Assembly: GCA_900095835.1 (NCBI GenBank)
Contig: LT608321.1
Location: 687,098 to 751,097 of the forward strand
Direction of reading: 5' to 3'
Length of the DNA stretch: 64,000 nt
Source of the DNA: Ihuprevotella massiliensis
Lineage (GTDB): Bacteria; Bacteroidota; Bacteroidia; Bacteroidales; Bacteroidaceae
The notes under the pieces are model-generated. The model searched no databases. It had not been told where the DNA came from and worked only from the letters and a program-made list of their open reading frames with translations. Position 1 is the first letter of the stretch. Each line of letters begins with the position of its first letter. Positions 8,400 to 16,179 of this stretch are shown one piece after another. A program made the position numbers and the translations under genes.

Positions 8400-8867
8400 T
8401 CAGATGAGCCATTTACCATCTTTCTTTAGGTGAATAATCGGAACTTCTTCAAAGATAAACCCTTTTATAGCACTCCATTCTTCCCATATATCAGTTATAT
8501 CCTCTTCGTTTGCTTTATACATCGGGTCATAACCATGTTTCGGGTAATCGTTTAGACATCTCATAGCCTCTTCTGTGGGAAATAAAAGATACTGATCTCC
8601 GTCAATTATACCATCAGCAAAGAAGCAAAGCCCTCTATACTTTGCTAGGGTTCGAATGTGATAGGCTCTGATTGTAGCTTCTGCTTGTATTGGTAGTCTA
8701 TAAGATACATGTTGAGTATAAAGGCTTCTCTTCTCTATGAAGTGATATTCCTCTATAAGATCTCGATTATGGGTTGAGAATTCATAGCCTCCCGTGACAC
8801 TTACTATTTTCAATAGATAATCTCCGAGATACCCATATATACCGTTTCTTATTGCTCTATTACTCAT
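8400..8867 (-). CDS. Putative immunity protein, KKDGxWL family (member 1)
   Basis: From the ATG at 8867 the protein is 155 aa and soluble. It aligns with the proteins at 10150 and 10936 from end to end: N-terminal RNGIYGYLGDYLLKI matches KSGSYIYICDRWLKL, and the C-terminus DIWEEWSAIKGFIFEEVPI..LKKDGKWL matches DIWEER.PIEGFKFDVEPI..LKKDGVWL. This alignment fixes the start; an upstream TTG at 8954 would extend into the IS remnant. Role as an immunity protein is inferred from family duplication and from toxin fragments before its two relatives. Confidence 0.6.
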   Translation of the reverse strand: MSNRAIRNGIYGYLGDYLLKIVSVTGGYEFSTHNRDLIEEYHFIEKRSLYTQHVSYRLPIQAEATIRAYHIRTLAKYRGLCFFADGIIDGDQYLLFPTEEAMRCLNDYPKHGYDPMYKANEEDITDIWEEWSAIKGFIFEEVPIIHLKKDGKWLI

Positions 8868-8904
8868 TGATTTTGACTGCTCTGAATTTTCGATAGTGTC
8901 CCAA

Positions 8905-9060
8905 ATTTGTGTGTAAGCTCCAAAGTCCTTATTTTGTAGTGAACTAAGAAACAATCAATAACAATGGAGCTTACGAAGTCACAAATATCGGAATTATTCT
9001 CAACATTTCTATCCTCTGGAGATCGTAGAGGCAACCAGCAAGTGTAAAATTACAATACTC
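8905..9060. mobile_element. Internally deleted IS remnant (transposase start plus possible end)
   Basis: Plus-strand ATG at 8964 opens MELTKSQISELFSTFLSSG and runs into a stop after about 27 codons. This resembles the first residues of mutator/IS256-like transposases of Bacteroidetes, from memory. GTAAGCTCC precedes it and CAACCAGCAAGTGTAAAATTACA follows, as if nearly the whole IS had been deleted. Similar pieces recur at 19797-19910 (start side) and 11507-11545 (end side). Confidence 0.45.
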
Positions 9061-9092
9061 TTTTGTAGAACTCTTTTGGGGGAGTTTCAAAA

Positions 9093-9662
9093 TTAAGTTT
9101 TATTGCTGTCCAAATTACCCTGCCCATCAGATTCCCATCGTCCTAAAAGTTTCCTTTTCTCTACCTGTCTCAATGATAGATCTTTAATGACTTCATCCTC
9201 TGTTTCTGACGCAAGTTTCTCTAATGCCAAGAGACTTTCAGGCTGTGGCTGAGCTCCGATAGCGTACACAAGGTTACGGATATAAGGATACCTAAAATTC
9301 CTATCTTGTAGATATGAGGGTACTTTCTCTAATGCCTTTAGCAGCACTGGAATATTCTCTATACTCTCATTCCATAATGTTTGAAATAATGATACTATAT
9401 CTTCATGTGAATTATGGAAATCTTCCAACAAAAGAGACCTCATTGGATTTTCATTTGACATACTAAAGTAATTCAGCAAAAAACCAGTTAGGATAACATC
9501 TTGTGTGATTTCAATTTCTTTCCTATTGAGTAACAACCTAACAGCCGTGTCAAACATCTCAGAGGTTACCCTTTCTTTCAGCAATAGGTTCCTTTCATCT
9601 TTTGCTATTCTCTTAGAATAATACAAATCAAATATACCAGCAATAATACTCAGAATATCCAT
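9093..9662 (-). CDS. Putative immunity protein with HEAT-like helices, 189 aa
   Basis: All-helical soluble protein. The C-terminal half (IPVLLKALEKVPSYL ... YIRNLVYAIGA ... SLLALEKLASETEDEVIKDLS) has the helix-pair rhythm of HEAT/ARM-like folds, which occur in several polymorphic-toxin immunity families. Its ATG lies two bases after the stop of the toxin-like fragment 9665-10036, the usual toxin-immunity spacing. No specific family is claimed. Confidence 0.65.
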   Translation of the reverse strand: MDILSIIAGIFDLYYSKRIAKDERNLLLKERVTSEMFDTAVRLLLNRKEIEITQDVILTGFLLNYFSMSNENPMRSLLLEDFHNSHEDIVSLFQTLWNESIENIPVLLKALEKVPSYLQDRNFRYPYIRNLVYAIGAQPQPESLLALEKLASETEDEVIKDLSLRQVEKRKLLGRWESDGQGNLDSNKT

Positions 9663-9664
9663 AA

Positions 9665-10036
9665 TTATTTATTTCCTTTTCTTACGAGCTTAAACTCTAT
9701 GATATTATCATTAAACAAATCTAAAGCGCGACCTTTTCCTAAGGCTATATTGATTTGATTTCTTTCTAATTTGAATCTTGCAAACTCTTCGCTCCAAGGA
9801 GCAATATCTTTGCCCAATGTTGGATACAGTCTTAGTATCTCTCGATGATTTCGGACCGCGACACCAATTTTTTCTAGTTGTTTGATTGTCCCCCTTTTTA
9901 CCTTGAACTGAACCAAGTACCCCTCGTATTTCTCAGAAAAATCCAAAGTAGGGGATGTAGTGGTCTCACCCGTTCCTAGTACTCTATTCGTTTTTTGAAA
10001 GTTCTTCGTAGTGTTCCGAAGATATGGTTCTATAAT
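9665..10036 (-). pseudogene. Orphan C-terminal toxin domain (Rhs/CDI-type tip)
   Basis: The frame is open from a stop at 10037-10039 and has no ATG; only a TTG at 9946 could start it. It reads ..RVLGTGETTTSPTLDFSEK, then YLVQFKVKRGTIKQLEKIGV and QINIALGKGRALDLFNDNI near the end. The latter pattern (QINIxLGxGxALDxFN) is familiar to me from C-terminal tips of Rhs-repeat toxins, though I cannot name the family. A second open register lies just upstream (..AGLFENVKSLVNYRTISSEHYEEL), suggesting a frameshifted longer toxin. The immunity candidate follows at once. Confidence 0.6.
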
Positions 10037-10149
10037 TCACTAACGACTTCACATTCTCAAACAAGCCTGCGAGCTTTCAAATCAAAGATACCGACTCTGC
10101 GGATATTATTCCTGTTCATCTTACATCAACCAATTCCATCAAGTTATTT

Positions 10150-10632
10150 TTAATACTCTACCAGCCATACGCCATCTTTTTTGAGATAGACAATAGGCTC
10201 TACGTCAAATTTGAAGCCCTCTATTGGTTTGCGCTCTTCCCAAATGTCATCTAATTCACTTTCTTCCACATCCAAATGAGGGTCATATCCATGCCAAGCA
10301 TGGTCTCCCGACATAGTTTGATATTCTATAGATGGATCTAATGTTATAATCCTATCTTCTGTAAGTCCTAAACACTGGCATTTGTAACCTTTATAATTAC
10401 AAAAACAACTTTTTCTATAGGCGGAATAATCATAATTGTCTCCGTAAGGTAAATACAAACCCAAATAATCATCCTCTTCTTTGTGAAAGCCAAGATCTAA
10501 AAACTTGGTGTTTTTAGTGTAGATATGCCAGCATAGATTGTCAAACATGTAGCTGGCATTTATATTTATCCATTCATCAGCAATACATATATATTCGCCA
10601 CTTTTAAAGTAATCACACTTTTTCCTTTCCAT
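10150..10632 (-). CDS. Putative immunity protein, KKDGxWL family (member 2), 160 aa
   Basis: Soluble, Tyr/Trp/Asp-rich protein. The N-terminus (KSGEYICIADEWI) and the C-terminus (DIWEERKPIEGFKFDVEPI then VYLKKDGVWLVEY) match the 10936 protein. The last ~95 bp of the two genes are almost identical in DNA while the middles are diverged, including a Cys-rich patch (CFCNYKGYKCQC) unique to this copy. It starts 6 bp after the stop of a decayed toxin domain (10639-10923). Confidence 0.65.
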   Translation of the reverse strand: MERKKCDYFKSGEYICIADEWININASYMFDNLCWHIYTKNTKFLDLGFHKEEDDYLGLYLPYGDNYDYSAYRKSCFCNYKGYKCQCLGLTEDRIITLDPSIEYQTMSGDHAWHGYDPHLDVEESELDDIWEERKPIEGFKFDVEPIVYLKKDGVWLVEY

Positions 10633-10638
10633 ATACTG

Positions 10639-10923
10639 TTATTTTATTATTACGAATTTACCACTTCTGTATATGGCTCTGAGTTCTTCAGTACCATCAT
10701 TAAATATTTCCAATATCTCAGTACCGTCTTGAAAATCTATTCTACTTTGGAAATGTCATTCTGGCACTCCAAGTCTTCCTCTTATTTTCAGATACAAACT
10801 ATGTGAAATAAAAGGATAATCCCAATCATCAAAAGTACCCCCTTAGTGGATAACATTATCTTCAGGAATATCTTTTGATTTGAATCTTATGCCCCCACAA
10901 CTATTTTTTGAAAGATGAAACTA
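10639..10923 (-). pseudogene. Decayed toxin C-terminal domain with in-frame stops
   Basis: Translating the gap between two immunity-like genes gives one continuous protein-like frame: FHLSKNSCGGIRFKSK, DIPEDNVIH, stop, GGTFDDWDYPFISHSLYLK, IRGRLGVPE, TGA (a Trp codon by one change), HFQSRIDFQDGTEILEIF, NDGTEELRAIYRSGKFVIIK, TAA. It ends 6 bp before the 160-aa gene. Its last ~20 residues match the remnant at 11422-11507. No start codon was found; it looks like a captured tip of a larger toxin. Confidence 0.6.
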
Positions 10924-10935
10924 GATGTACTTGTT

Positions 10936-11412
10936 TTACTCCTCCACCAACCATACGCCATCTTTTTTTAGATAGACAATAGGCTCTACGTCAAATTTGA
11001 AGCCCTCTATTGGAGTACGTTCTTCCCAAATATCCGTTACTTCACTTATAAATTTATCATAAGGAATTTCGATATAATGCTCTCCTTTATCTCGAAAACC
11101 TAAGATGTGTATTTGGGTATCTATATCAGGGAATAAAATAATCTTGCCGTTTTTCACAACTTGATTAGGAGTATACTTTCCTCCACAAAATATGCAATAA
11201 ACATATTTGCGAATGGCTGTGAATTCGTAAACAGATTCACGTGAGAGATACAATTTATAATAATCACCTGATTTTTCAAAGCCTAGGCTTAAAAAAAATG
11301 GATCTTTAGTATAAGCTATCCTATACTCATCATCATAGCTAAGTTTCAGCCATCTATCACATATATAGATATAACTACCACTCTTCAAATATTCTATCTC
11401 CTTTATTGTCAT
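10936..11412 (-). CDS. Putative immunity protein, KKDGxWL family (member 3), 158 aa
   Basis: Soluble protein paralogous to the genes at 10150 and 8400; blocks LKSGSYIYICDRWLKL, EVTDIWEERTPIEGFKFD and VYLKKDGVWLVEE are conserved. It contains CIFCGG near residue 75, a partial echo of the Cys-rich patch in its neighbour. A toxin-tail remnant ending NRVK stops 9 bp before its ATG. Confidence 0.65.
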   Translation of the reverse strand: MTIKEIEYLKSGSYIYICDRWLKLSYDDEYRIAYTKDPFFLSLGFEKSGDYYKLYLSRESVYEFTAIRKYVYCIFCGGKYTPNQVVKNGKIILFPDIDTQIHILGFRDKGEHYIEIPYDKFISEVTDIWEERTPIEGFKFDVEPIVYLKKDGVWLVEE

Positions 11413-11421
11413 TTTATTAAC

Positions 11422-11507
11422 TCATTTTACCCTATTGAACTTATCTCCATCAAAAATTGCTCTTAGTTTCTCTGTTCCATCGTTAAATACTTCCCAATGT
11501 TCTGCCC
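11422..11507 (-). pseudogene. Toxin-tail remnant before the 158-aa gene
   Basis: Reads AEHWEVFNDGTEKLRAIF then DGDKFNRVK and stops. EVFNDGTEKLRAIF matches EIFNDGTEELRAIY at the end of the decayed domain 10639-10923, so both remnants derive from related toxins. Upstream similarity ends where IS-remnant-like sequence (TAGAGTCAACCAGCAAGTG) begins, pointing to a deletion. Confidence 0.55.
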
Positions 11508-11548
11508 TCGTAGAGTCAACCAGCAAGTGCAGAGTTACACTTTTATTT

Positions 11549-11643
11549 GATACAACTCCGATTTCAGTTTTTCAAAGCTGAGTTTCTGTCTCAATCTGTT
11601 ATAATAGGAGTTTAAGGGGCAGTTATACTTCTATATTTCATAA
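11549..11643. repeat. 85-bp direct repeat, copy 2 (partner at 6779-6865)
   Basis: Same block order as copy 1, here directly abutting the 3' end of the 193-aa gene. The last ~25 bp (ACTTCTATATTTCATAATCAATGAC) also precede the other 193-aa copies, showing where the tandem unit departs from this flank. Confidence 0.75.
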
Positions 11644-12225
11644 TCAATGACTTATTCCAAGCTCTCTCATTTTTAGTCTATAAAGACTTGCCACATCCCT
11701 ATAGTCTTTACTATACATTTCAGATTTTGAAGCGTCTACAAACATACGAATGCCCCAACCAGAATCATAGATAAAGACAATATAGCAGACGCTTCCATCT
11801 GTACGTCTGTAGTAGCTTACTTCGCCTAATTTATCTTCATAGTGATTTCCCCAATCCATTGTATTATCCCAATGACTATATACAGGATTATATTGATTCC
11901 CCTCTTTAAAATCCAAAGTCAAATACTTGGTTTTTCTATAAAAACGGATCTGATACTCTTCATATCGCTCCAAAGAATCCAGACACATATTCTTCCAAAA
12001 ATACGTCTCTAAGCATTGCCTTATATTTTGTTCCAGATACGGAGCATTATCCACCAATACTGTGTGGTATACTGATTTCGTTCCTGAATCCGAGACTGTT
12101 GTATCAGCCTCTAAAACATCACACCTTATTGGTGCAACAACAATATCTCTTCTAAAGTGAAAGATTACGCTCATCACTATGAAAGAGAGAAATGCCAGCC
12201 CAATAAAATTCTTCTTATGTCGCAT
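11644..12225 (-). CDS. Putative membrane-anchored immunity protein, 193-aa family, parental copy A
   Basis: N-terminal hydrophobic segment (NFIGLAFLSFIVMSVIFHF) followed by a ~165-residue soluble domain. It carries the family blocks NAPYLEQNIRQCLETYF, YQIRFYRKTKYLTLDF and NTMDWGNHYED. Distinguishing residues are Trp at YFWKN, HYEDKLG, and CYIVFIY...GIRMF. The two middle copies share its N-terminal half but not its C-terminal half, so it is one parent of the recombination that built the array. It starts 6 bp after a toxin-tail stop. Confidence 0.7.
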   Translation of the reverse strand: MRHKKNFIGLAFLSFIVMSVIFHFRRDIVVAPIRCDVLEADTTVSDSGTKSVYHTVLVDNAPYLEQNIRQCLETYFWKNMCLDSLERYEEYQIRFYRKTKYLTLDFKEGNQYNPVYSHWDNTMDWGNHYEDKLGEVSYYRRTDGSVCYIVFIYDSGWGIRMFVDASKSEMYSKDYRDVASLYRLKMRELGISH

Positions 12226-12231
12226 TATATG

Positions 12232-12444
12232 TCACTTTAATTGGCCTTGTATTATAAATTCTTTCGACATCACACTAAGCTGGGTATACTTACGGGATAC
12301 AATCTCTTTATTGGGGACGTACGAATCCAAATGTTTAGCCGGCGAATCTCCTGCCACCTTTGTCTCTTTCTTTGGTGCTTCTAAATAAACCTCATTGAAA
12401 GAATAGACCTTGGCGCGCTCCTTGTTGAAGACTGGCACCTCCAC
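12232..12444 (-). pseudogene. Head of a nuclease-like toxin fused to another toxin's tail, unit 1
   Basis: The frame begins right after the stop of the 223-aa gene (only a GTG at 12444 could start it). It reads VPVFNKERAKVYSFNEVYLE, then DSPAKHLDSYVPNKEIVSRK followed by YTQLS. The LDSYxPxxEIxSRKxTQL block is, from memory, the opening of a restriction-endonuclease-fold toxin domain in Rhs/CDI proteins. After TQLS it switches to MSKEFIIQGQLK, the tail seen before other 193-family genes, and stops 6 bp before 12225. A recombination joint between two toxins is the simplest reading. Confidence 0.6.
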
Positions 12445-12450
12445 TCGAAT

Positions 12451-13122
12451 TTACTTCTTAGGTTCTTGATAACGTTCGATGTCTCGTTGGAGATACTGCC
12501 TAAACGTAGGAAACTCCTTGTCAGTATATTCGAGGATGCGATCGAGAGCACCTTTCGGGATGCGATCCAAGCGTATGAGTTGGTCGTATTCCCCAAACTT
12601 CGGATAGTCCACCCAGAGTAGCTCTAGCTCTTCGGCTGAGATGGGGGGATGTTCTGTTGTAATCATCTCAAATGTCCCATCATAAGCTTCCCCCTGATAG
12701 ATAACAGACGAGCATCCACCTTCGTGGGTATACGAGAAATCGATACGGCGCATCCTTTTGTCTGTGCCTGGGTAGCATTCAAATAAGAAAATTGCTTTTA
12801 GAAATAGCTTGCCATTCTGGTTGCGTTGCTCTCGATACTGAAAAGTCAAATAGTCATCGTAGTTATCCCTCAAGAAATCCAAACCGAAGTATCCCACATT
12901 GGACTCAATGGCGCAGTAGGGGCTGTCATCCTCATTGAGAATCGTTGCAAAGTAAACCTTTTGTTGCTCATGCGCTTCGCGAGAGGCCAGTTCTAAAAGA
13001 CCTTCCTTATTCTTTCGACGAGAGTAGCGAGTCTTGTTGTAGCCATCTAAAACCTTAAGTGCTTCTTCATCCGTCAATGGACGAAGCCATATCGTGTTCC
13101 AACGGTTTAGTAGAGTCTTCAT
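12451..13122 (-). CDS. Putative immunity protein, 223 aa, unit 1
   Basis: Soluble acidic protein without recognised family: WLRPLTDEEALKVLDGYNKT at the start, YFGLDFLRDNYDDYLTFQYR in the middle, and a charged C-terminus. Its ATG overlaps the TGA of the toxin tail at 13119-13259 (ATGA), the classical layout of a toxin with its cognate immunity gene. Hence it is inferred to neutralise the restriction-endonuclease-like toxin whose pieces flank it. Confidence 0.65.
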   Translation of the reverse strand: MKTLLNRWNTIWLRPLTDEEALKVLDGYNKTRYSRRKNKEGLLELASREAHEQQKVYFATILNEDDSPYCAIESNVGYFGLDFLRDNYDDYLTFQYREQRNQNGKLFLKAIFLFECYPGTDKRMRRIDFSYTHEGGCSSVIYQGEAYDGTFEMITTEHPPISAEELELLWVDYPKFGEYDQLIRLDRIPKGALDRILEYTDKEFPTFRQYLQRDIERYQEPKK

Positions 13123-13259
13123 TTGTTGTATATATGGTTGTTAGTATCTCGAATCTTTATTCCTTTGAGATTTGCATAATTTATCACCTCCGTAGGTACG
13201 GCTTTGTGCTGCTCGGGCACTTCAAGAAACATCTGTCCTTTGAGTTTTTCACCGAAACC
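13119..13259 (-). pseudogene. Tail of the nuclease-like toxin, unit 1
   Basis: A 46-codon frame without start reads GFGEKLKGQMFLEVPEQ, HKAVPTEVINYANLKGIKIR and DTNNHIYNK. The pattern LKGxMxLEVPxQ..VPxEVIxYAxxKxIxIRDxxxxxY is, from memory, the end of the same toxin family whose head (LDSYVPNKEIVSRKYTQL) lies at 12232-12444. Between the two a full toxin would have roughly 30-40 more residues. Its stop overlaps the next ATG. Confidence 0.6.
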
Positions 13260-13268
13260 CTACTATTT

Positions 13269-13640
13269 CTATAACGAAGTATGGTTATGATAATACTCTC
13301 GTTGAAAATCTCGCCAATCTCGCATCAGTTCATAAACCTCTTCGATAGGGATAACAGCTTCTACCCGGTCGTCTTCGTAGACATTCTTAACTACCGCTTT
13401 TTCTCTATCACACTCTATCATATACACCTCAAAGCCAAACCCTTCATAAAAGTCGACTTCGCCATTTAGAACCGCTTCAATCTCTCCGACAATCTCTTCA
13501 ACGTAATCTAAAGATAGATGAACGATTTCATCCTGAAAGAAGCTTCCATACTTTTCTGGATTCTCTATAACAACTGATGGATAGCTATTTTTTCTACCAT
13601 CACCATCCATATAGACTGTTTTCTTGAAAGAATAATGCAT
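13269..13640 (-). CDS. Putative immunity protein, 123 aa, unit 1
   Basis: Acidic soluble protein, MHYSFKKTVYMDGDGRKNSY at the start and YELMRDWRDFQREYYHNH at the end, with an alpha/beta look. The ATG at 13640 is preferred to a GTG two codons earlier. It resembles, from memory, small Bacteroidetes proteins found beside Rhs-type toxins (conserved WRDF near the C-terminus), but I cannot name the family. Confidence 0.55.
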   Translation of the reverse strand: MHYSFKKTVYMDGDGRKNSYPSVVIENPEKYGSFFQDEIVHLSLDYVEEIVGEIEAVLNGEVDFYEGFGFEVYMIECDREKAVVKNVYEDDRVEAVIPIEEVYELMRDWRDFQREYYHNHTSL

Positions 13641-13676
13641 AATCACTCTGTTTATATCGGATAATACGAACTTATC

Positions 13677-14012
13677 TCACCTTCCTCTTAAAGAAAATGA
13701 TTGTAACATTCCATCCTTGGACTTCCCTGTATAGGTATTTCTTGTATCAGGTTTCTTCCCATAGTTGTTTGTTATTGCATGCTCTACTATACCATGACAT
13801 TCGATTAAGTATGTCATCTGGTGTAAAGCGTTTAGATCATTGATATTACGTTGAAGACGAATGTATAGCGATTGAAATAATTCCTTTATCCAGGTCTTTT
13901 CCTTTTCCTCTGATACATTATAACTCAAATATAGTTCTATCACTCCTTCTCTCATCATTTGGTATTTACTCCCCAAAAAGGAAAAGAACAGTTCTTTAGC
14001 ATTTGACTTCAT
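13677..14012 (-). CDS. Hypothetical protein, 111 aa, unit 1
   Basis: Helical N-terminal two thirds (KELFFSFLGSKYQMM, KTWIKELFQSLYIRLQRNIN) and a basic, probably unstructured tail (NNYGKKPDTRNTYTGKSKDG). No family recognised. It ends about 30 bp before the 125-aa gene and follows an intergenic piece (14013-14146) with no gene. Could be a further immunity gene or the remains of one. Confidence 0.5.
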   Translation of the reverse strand: MKSNAKELFFSFLGSKYQMMREGVIELYLSYNVSEEKEKTWIKELFQSLYIRLQRNINDLNALHQMTYLIECHGIVEHAITNNYGKKPDTRNTYTGKSKDGMLQSFSLRGR

Positions 14013-14146
14013 CTCTCTAAAATTCTACTTTCCATAAATTTCCCCATAGCAGGAGGGTATGTATACTGCGGTAGGTGAGGAAGCACGAAGTCCACACATA
14101 CTCATCCGCATTGTTTGTCTAAGCAGAAGACTTCTATATTTCATAA

Positions 14147-14728
14147 TCAATGACTTATTCCAAGCTCTCTCATTTTTAGTCTATAAAGACTTGCCACATC
14201 CCTATAGTCTTTACTATACATTTCAGATTTTGAAGCGTCTACAAACATACGAACCCCCCAACCTGAATCATAGATAATGACAATATAGAAGACACTTCCA
14301 TCTGTACGTCTGTAGTAGCTTACTTCGCCTAATTCATCTTCATAGTGATTTCCCCAATCCATTGTATTATCCCAATGACTATATACAGGATTATATTGAT
14401 TCCCCTCTTTAAAATCCAAAGTCAAATACTTGGTTTTTCTATAAAAACGGATCTGATACTCTTCATATCGCTCCAAAGAATCCAGACACATATTCTTCCC
14501 AAAATACGTCTCTAAGCATTGCCTTATATTTTGTTCCAGATACGGAGCATTATCCACCAATACTGTGTGGTATACTGATTTCGTTCCTGAATCCGAGACT
14601 GTTGTATCAGCCTCTAAAACATCACACCTTATTGGTGCAACAACAATATCTCTTCTAAAGTGAAAGATTACGCTCATCACTATGAAAGAGAGAAATGCCA
14701 GCCCAATAAAATTCTTCTTATGTCGCAT
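14147..14728 (-). CDS. Putative immunity protein, 193-aa family, hybrid copy 1
   Basis: N-terminal half identical to copy A (SFIVMSVIFHF, ADTTVSDSGTKSVYHT) and C-terminal half identical to copy B (YFGKN, HYEDELG, FYIVIIY..GVRMF). The switch lies between 14500 (B-type base) and 14561 (A-type base), a 60-bp stretch where A and B do not differ. It is therefore a recombinant of the two end genes. Confidence 0.7.
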   Translation of the reverse strand: MRHKKNFIGLAFLSFIVMSVIFHFRRDIVVAPIRCDVLEADTTVSDSGTKSVYHTVLVDNAPYLEQNIRQCLETYFGKNMCLDSLERYEEYQIRFYRKTKYLTLDFKEGNQYNPVYSHWDNTMDWGNHYEDELGEVSYYRRTDGSVFYIVIIYDSGWGVRMFVDASKSEMYSKDYRDVASLYRLKMRELGISH

Positions 14729-14734
14729 TATATG

Positions 14735-14947
14735 TCACTTTAATTGGCCTTGTATTATAAATTCTTTCGACATCACACTAAGCTGGGTATACTTACGGGA
14801 TACAATCTCTTTATTGGGGACGTACGAATCCAAATGTTTAGCCGGCGAATCTCCTGCCACCTTTGTCTCTTTCTTTGGTGCTTCTAAATAAACCTCATTG
14901 AAAGAATAGACCTTGGCGCGCTCCTTGTTGAAGACTGGCACCTCCAC
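14735..14947 (-). pseudogene. Toxin head / foreign tail fusion, unit 2
   Basis: Identical to 12232-12444, 2,503 bp further on: nuclease-like toxin head joined to the MSKEFIIQGQLK tail, stopping 6 bp before the hybrid 193-aa gene. Confidence 0.6.
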
Positions 14948-14953
14948 TCGAAT

Positions 14954-15625
14954 TTACTTCTTAGGTTCTTGATAACGTTCGATGTCTCGTTGGAGATACT
15001 GCCTAAACGTAGGAAACTCCTTGTCAGTATATTCGAGGATGCGATCGAGAGCACCTTTCGGGATGCGATCCAAGCGTATGAGTTGGTCGTATTCCCCAAA
15101 CTTCGGATAGTCCACCCAGAGTAGCTCTAGCTCTTCGGCTGAGATGGGGGGATGTTCTGTTGTAATCATCTCAAATGTCCCATCATAAGCTTCCCCCTGA
15201 TAGATAACAGACGAGCATCCACCTTCGTGGGTATACGAGAAATCGATACGGCGCATCCTTTTGTCTGTGCCTGGGTAGCATTCAAATAAGAAAATTGCTT
15301 TTAGAAATAGCTTGCCATTCTGGTTGCGTTGCTCTCGATACTGAAAAGTCAAATAGTCATCGTAGTTATCCCTCAAGAAATCCAAACCGAAGTATCCCAC
15401 ATTGGACTCAATGGCGCAGTAGGGGCTGTCATCCTCATTGAGAATCGTTGCAAAGTAAACCTTTTGTTGCTCATGCGCTTCGCGAGAGGCCAGTTCTAAA
15501 AGACCTTCCTTATTCTTTCGACGAGAGTAGCGAGTCTTGTTGTAGCCATCTAAAACCTTAAGTGCTTCTTCATCCGTCAATGGACGAAGCCATATCGTGT
15601 TCCAACGGTTTAGTAGAGTCTTCAT
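14954..15625 (-). CDS. Putative immunity protein, 223 aa, unit 2
   Basis: Same protein as 12451-13122. All three copies are intact, so dosage may matter or there has been no time for decay. Confidence 0.65.
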   Translation of the reverse strand: MKTLLNRWNTIWLRPLTDEEALKVLDGYNKTRYSRRKNKEGLLELASREAHEQQKVYFATILNEDDSPYCAIESNVGYFGLDFLRDNYDDYLTFQYREQRNQNGKLFLKAIFLFECYPGTDKRMRRIDFSYTHEGGCSSVIYQGEAYDGTFEMITTEHPPISAEELELLWVDYPKFGEYDQLIRLDRIPKGALDRILEYTDKEFPTFRQYLQRDIERYQEPKK

Positions 15626-15762
15626 TTGTTGTATATATGGTTGTTAGTATCTCGAATCTTTATTCCTTTGAGATTTGCATAATTTATCACCTCCGTAGGT
15701 ACGGCTTTGTGCTGCTCGGGCACTTCAAGAAACATCTGTCCTTTGAGTTTTTCACCGAAACC
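15622..15762 (-). pseudogene. Tail of the nuclease-like toxin, unit 2
   Basis: Identical to 13119-13259; stop overlaps the ATG of the 223-aa gene. Confidence 0.6.
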
Positions 15763-15771
15763 CTACTATTT

Positions 15772-16143
15772 CTATAACGAAGTATGGTTATGATAATACT
15801 CTCGTTGAAAATCTCGCCAATCTCGCATCAGTTCATAAACCTCTTCGATAGGGATAACAGCTTCTACCCGGTCGTCTTCGTAGACATTCTTAACTACCGC
15901 TTTTTCTCTATCACACTCTATCATATACACCTCAAAGCCAAACCCTTCATAAAAGTCGACTTCGCCATTTAGAACCGCTTCAATCTCTCCGACAATCTCT
16001 TCAACGTAATCTAAAGATAGATGAACGATTTCATCCTGAAAGAAGCTTCCATACTTTTCTGGATTCTCTATAACAACTGATGGATAGCTATTTTTTCTAC
16101 CATCACCATCCATATAGACTGTTTTCTTGAAAGAATAATGCAT
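15772..16143 (-). CDS. Putative immunity protein, 123 aa, unit 2
   Basis: Same protein as 13269-13640. Confidence 0.55.
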   Translation of the reverse strand: MHYSFKKTVYMDGDGRKNSYPSVVIENPEKYGSFFQDEIVHLSLDYVEEIVGEIEAVLNGEVDFYEGFGFEVYMIECDREKAVVKNVYEDDRVEAVIPIEEVYELMRDWRDFQREYYHNHTSL

Positions 16144-16179
16144 AATCACTCTGTTTATATCGGATAATACGAACTTATC

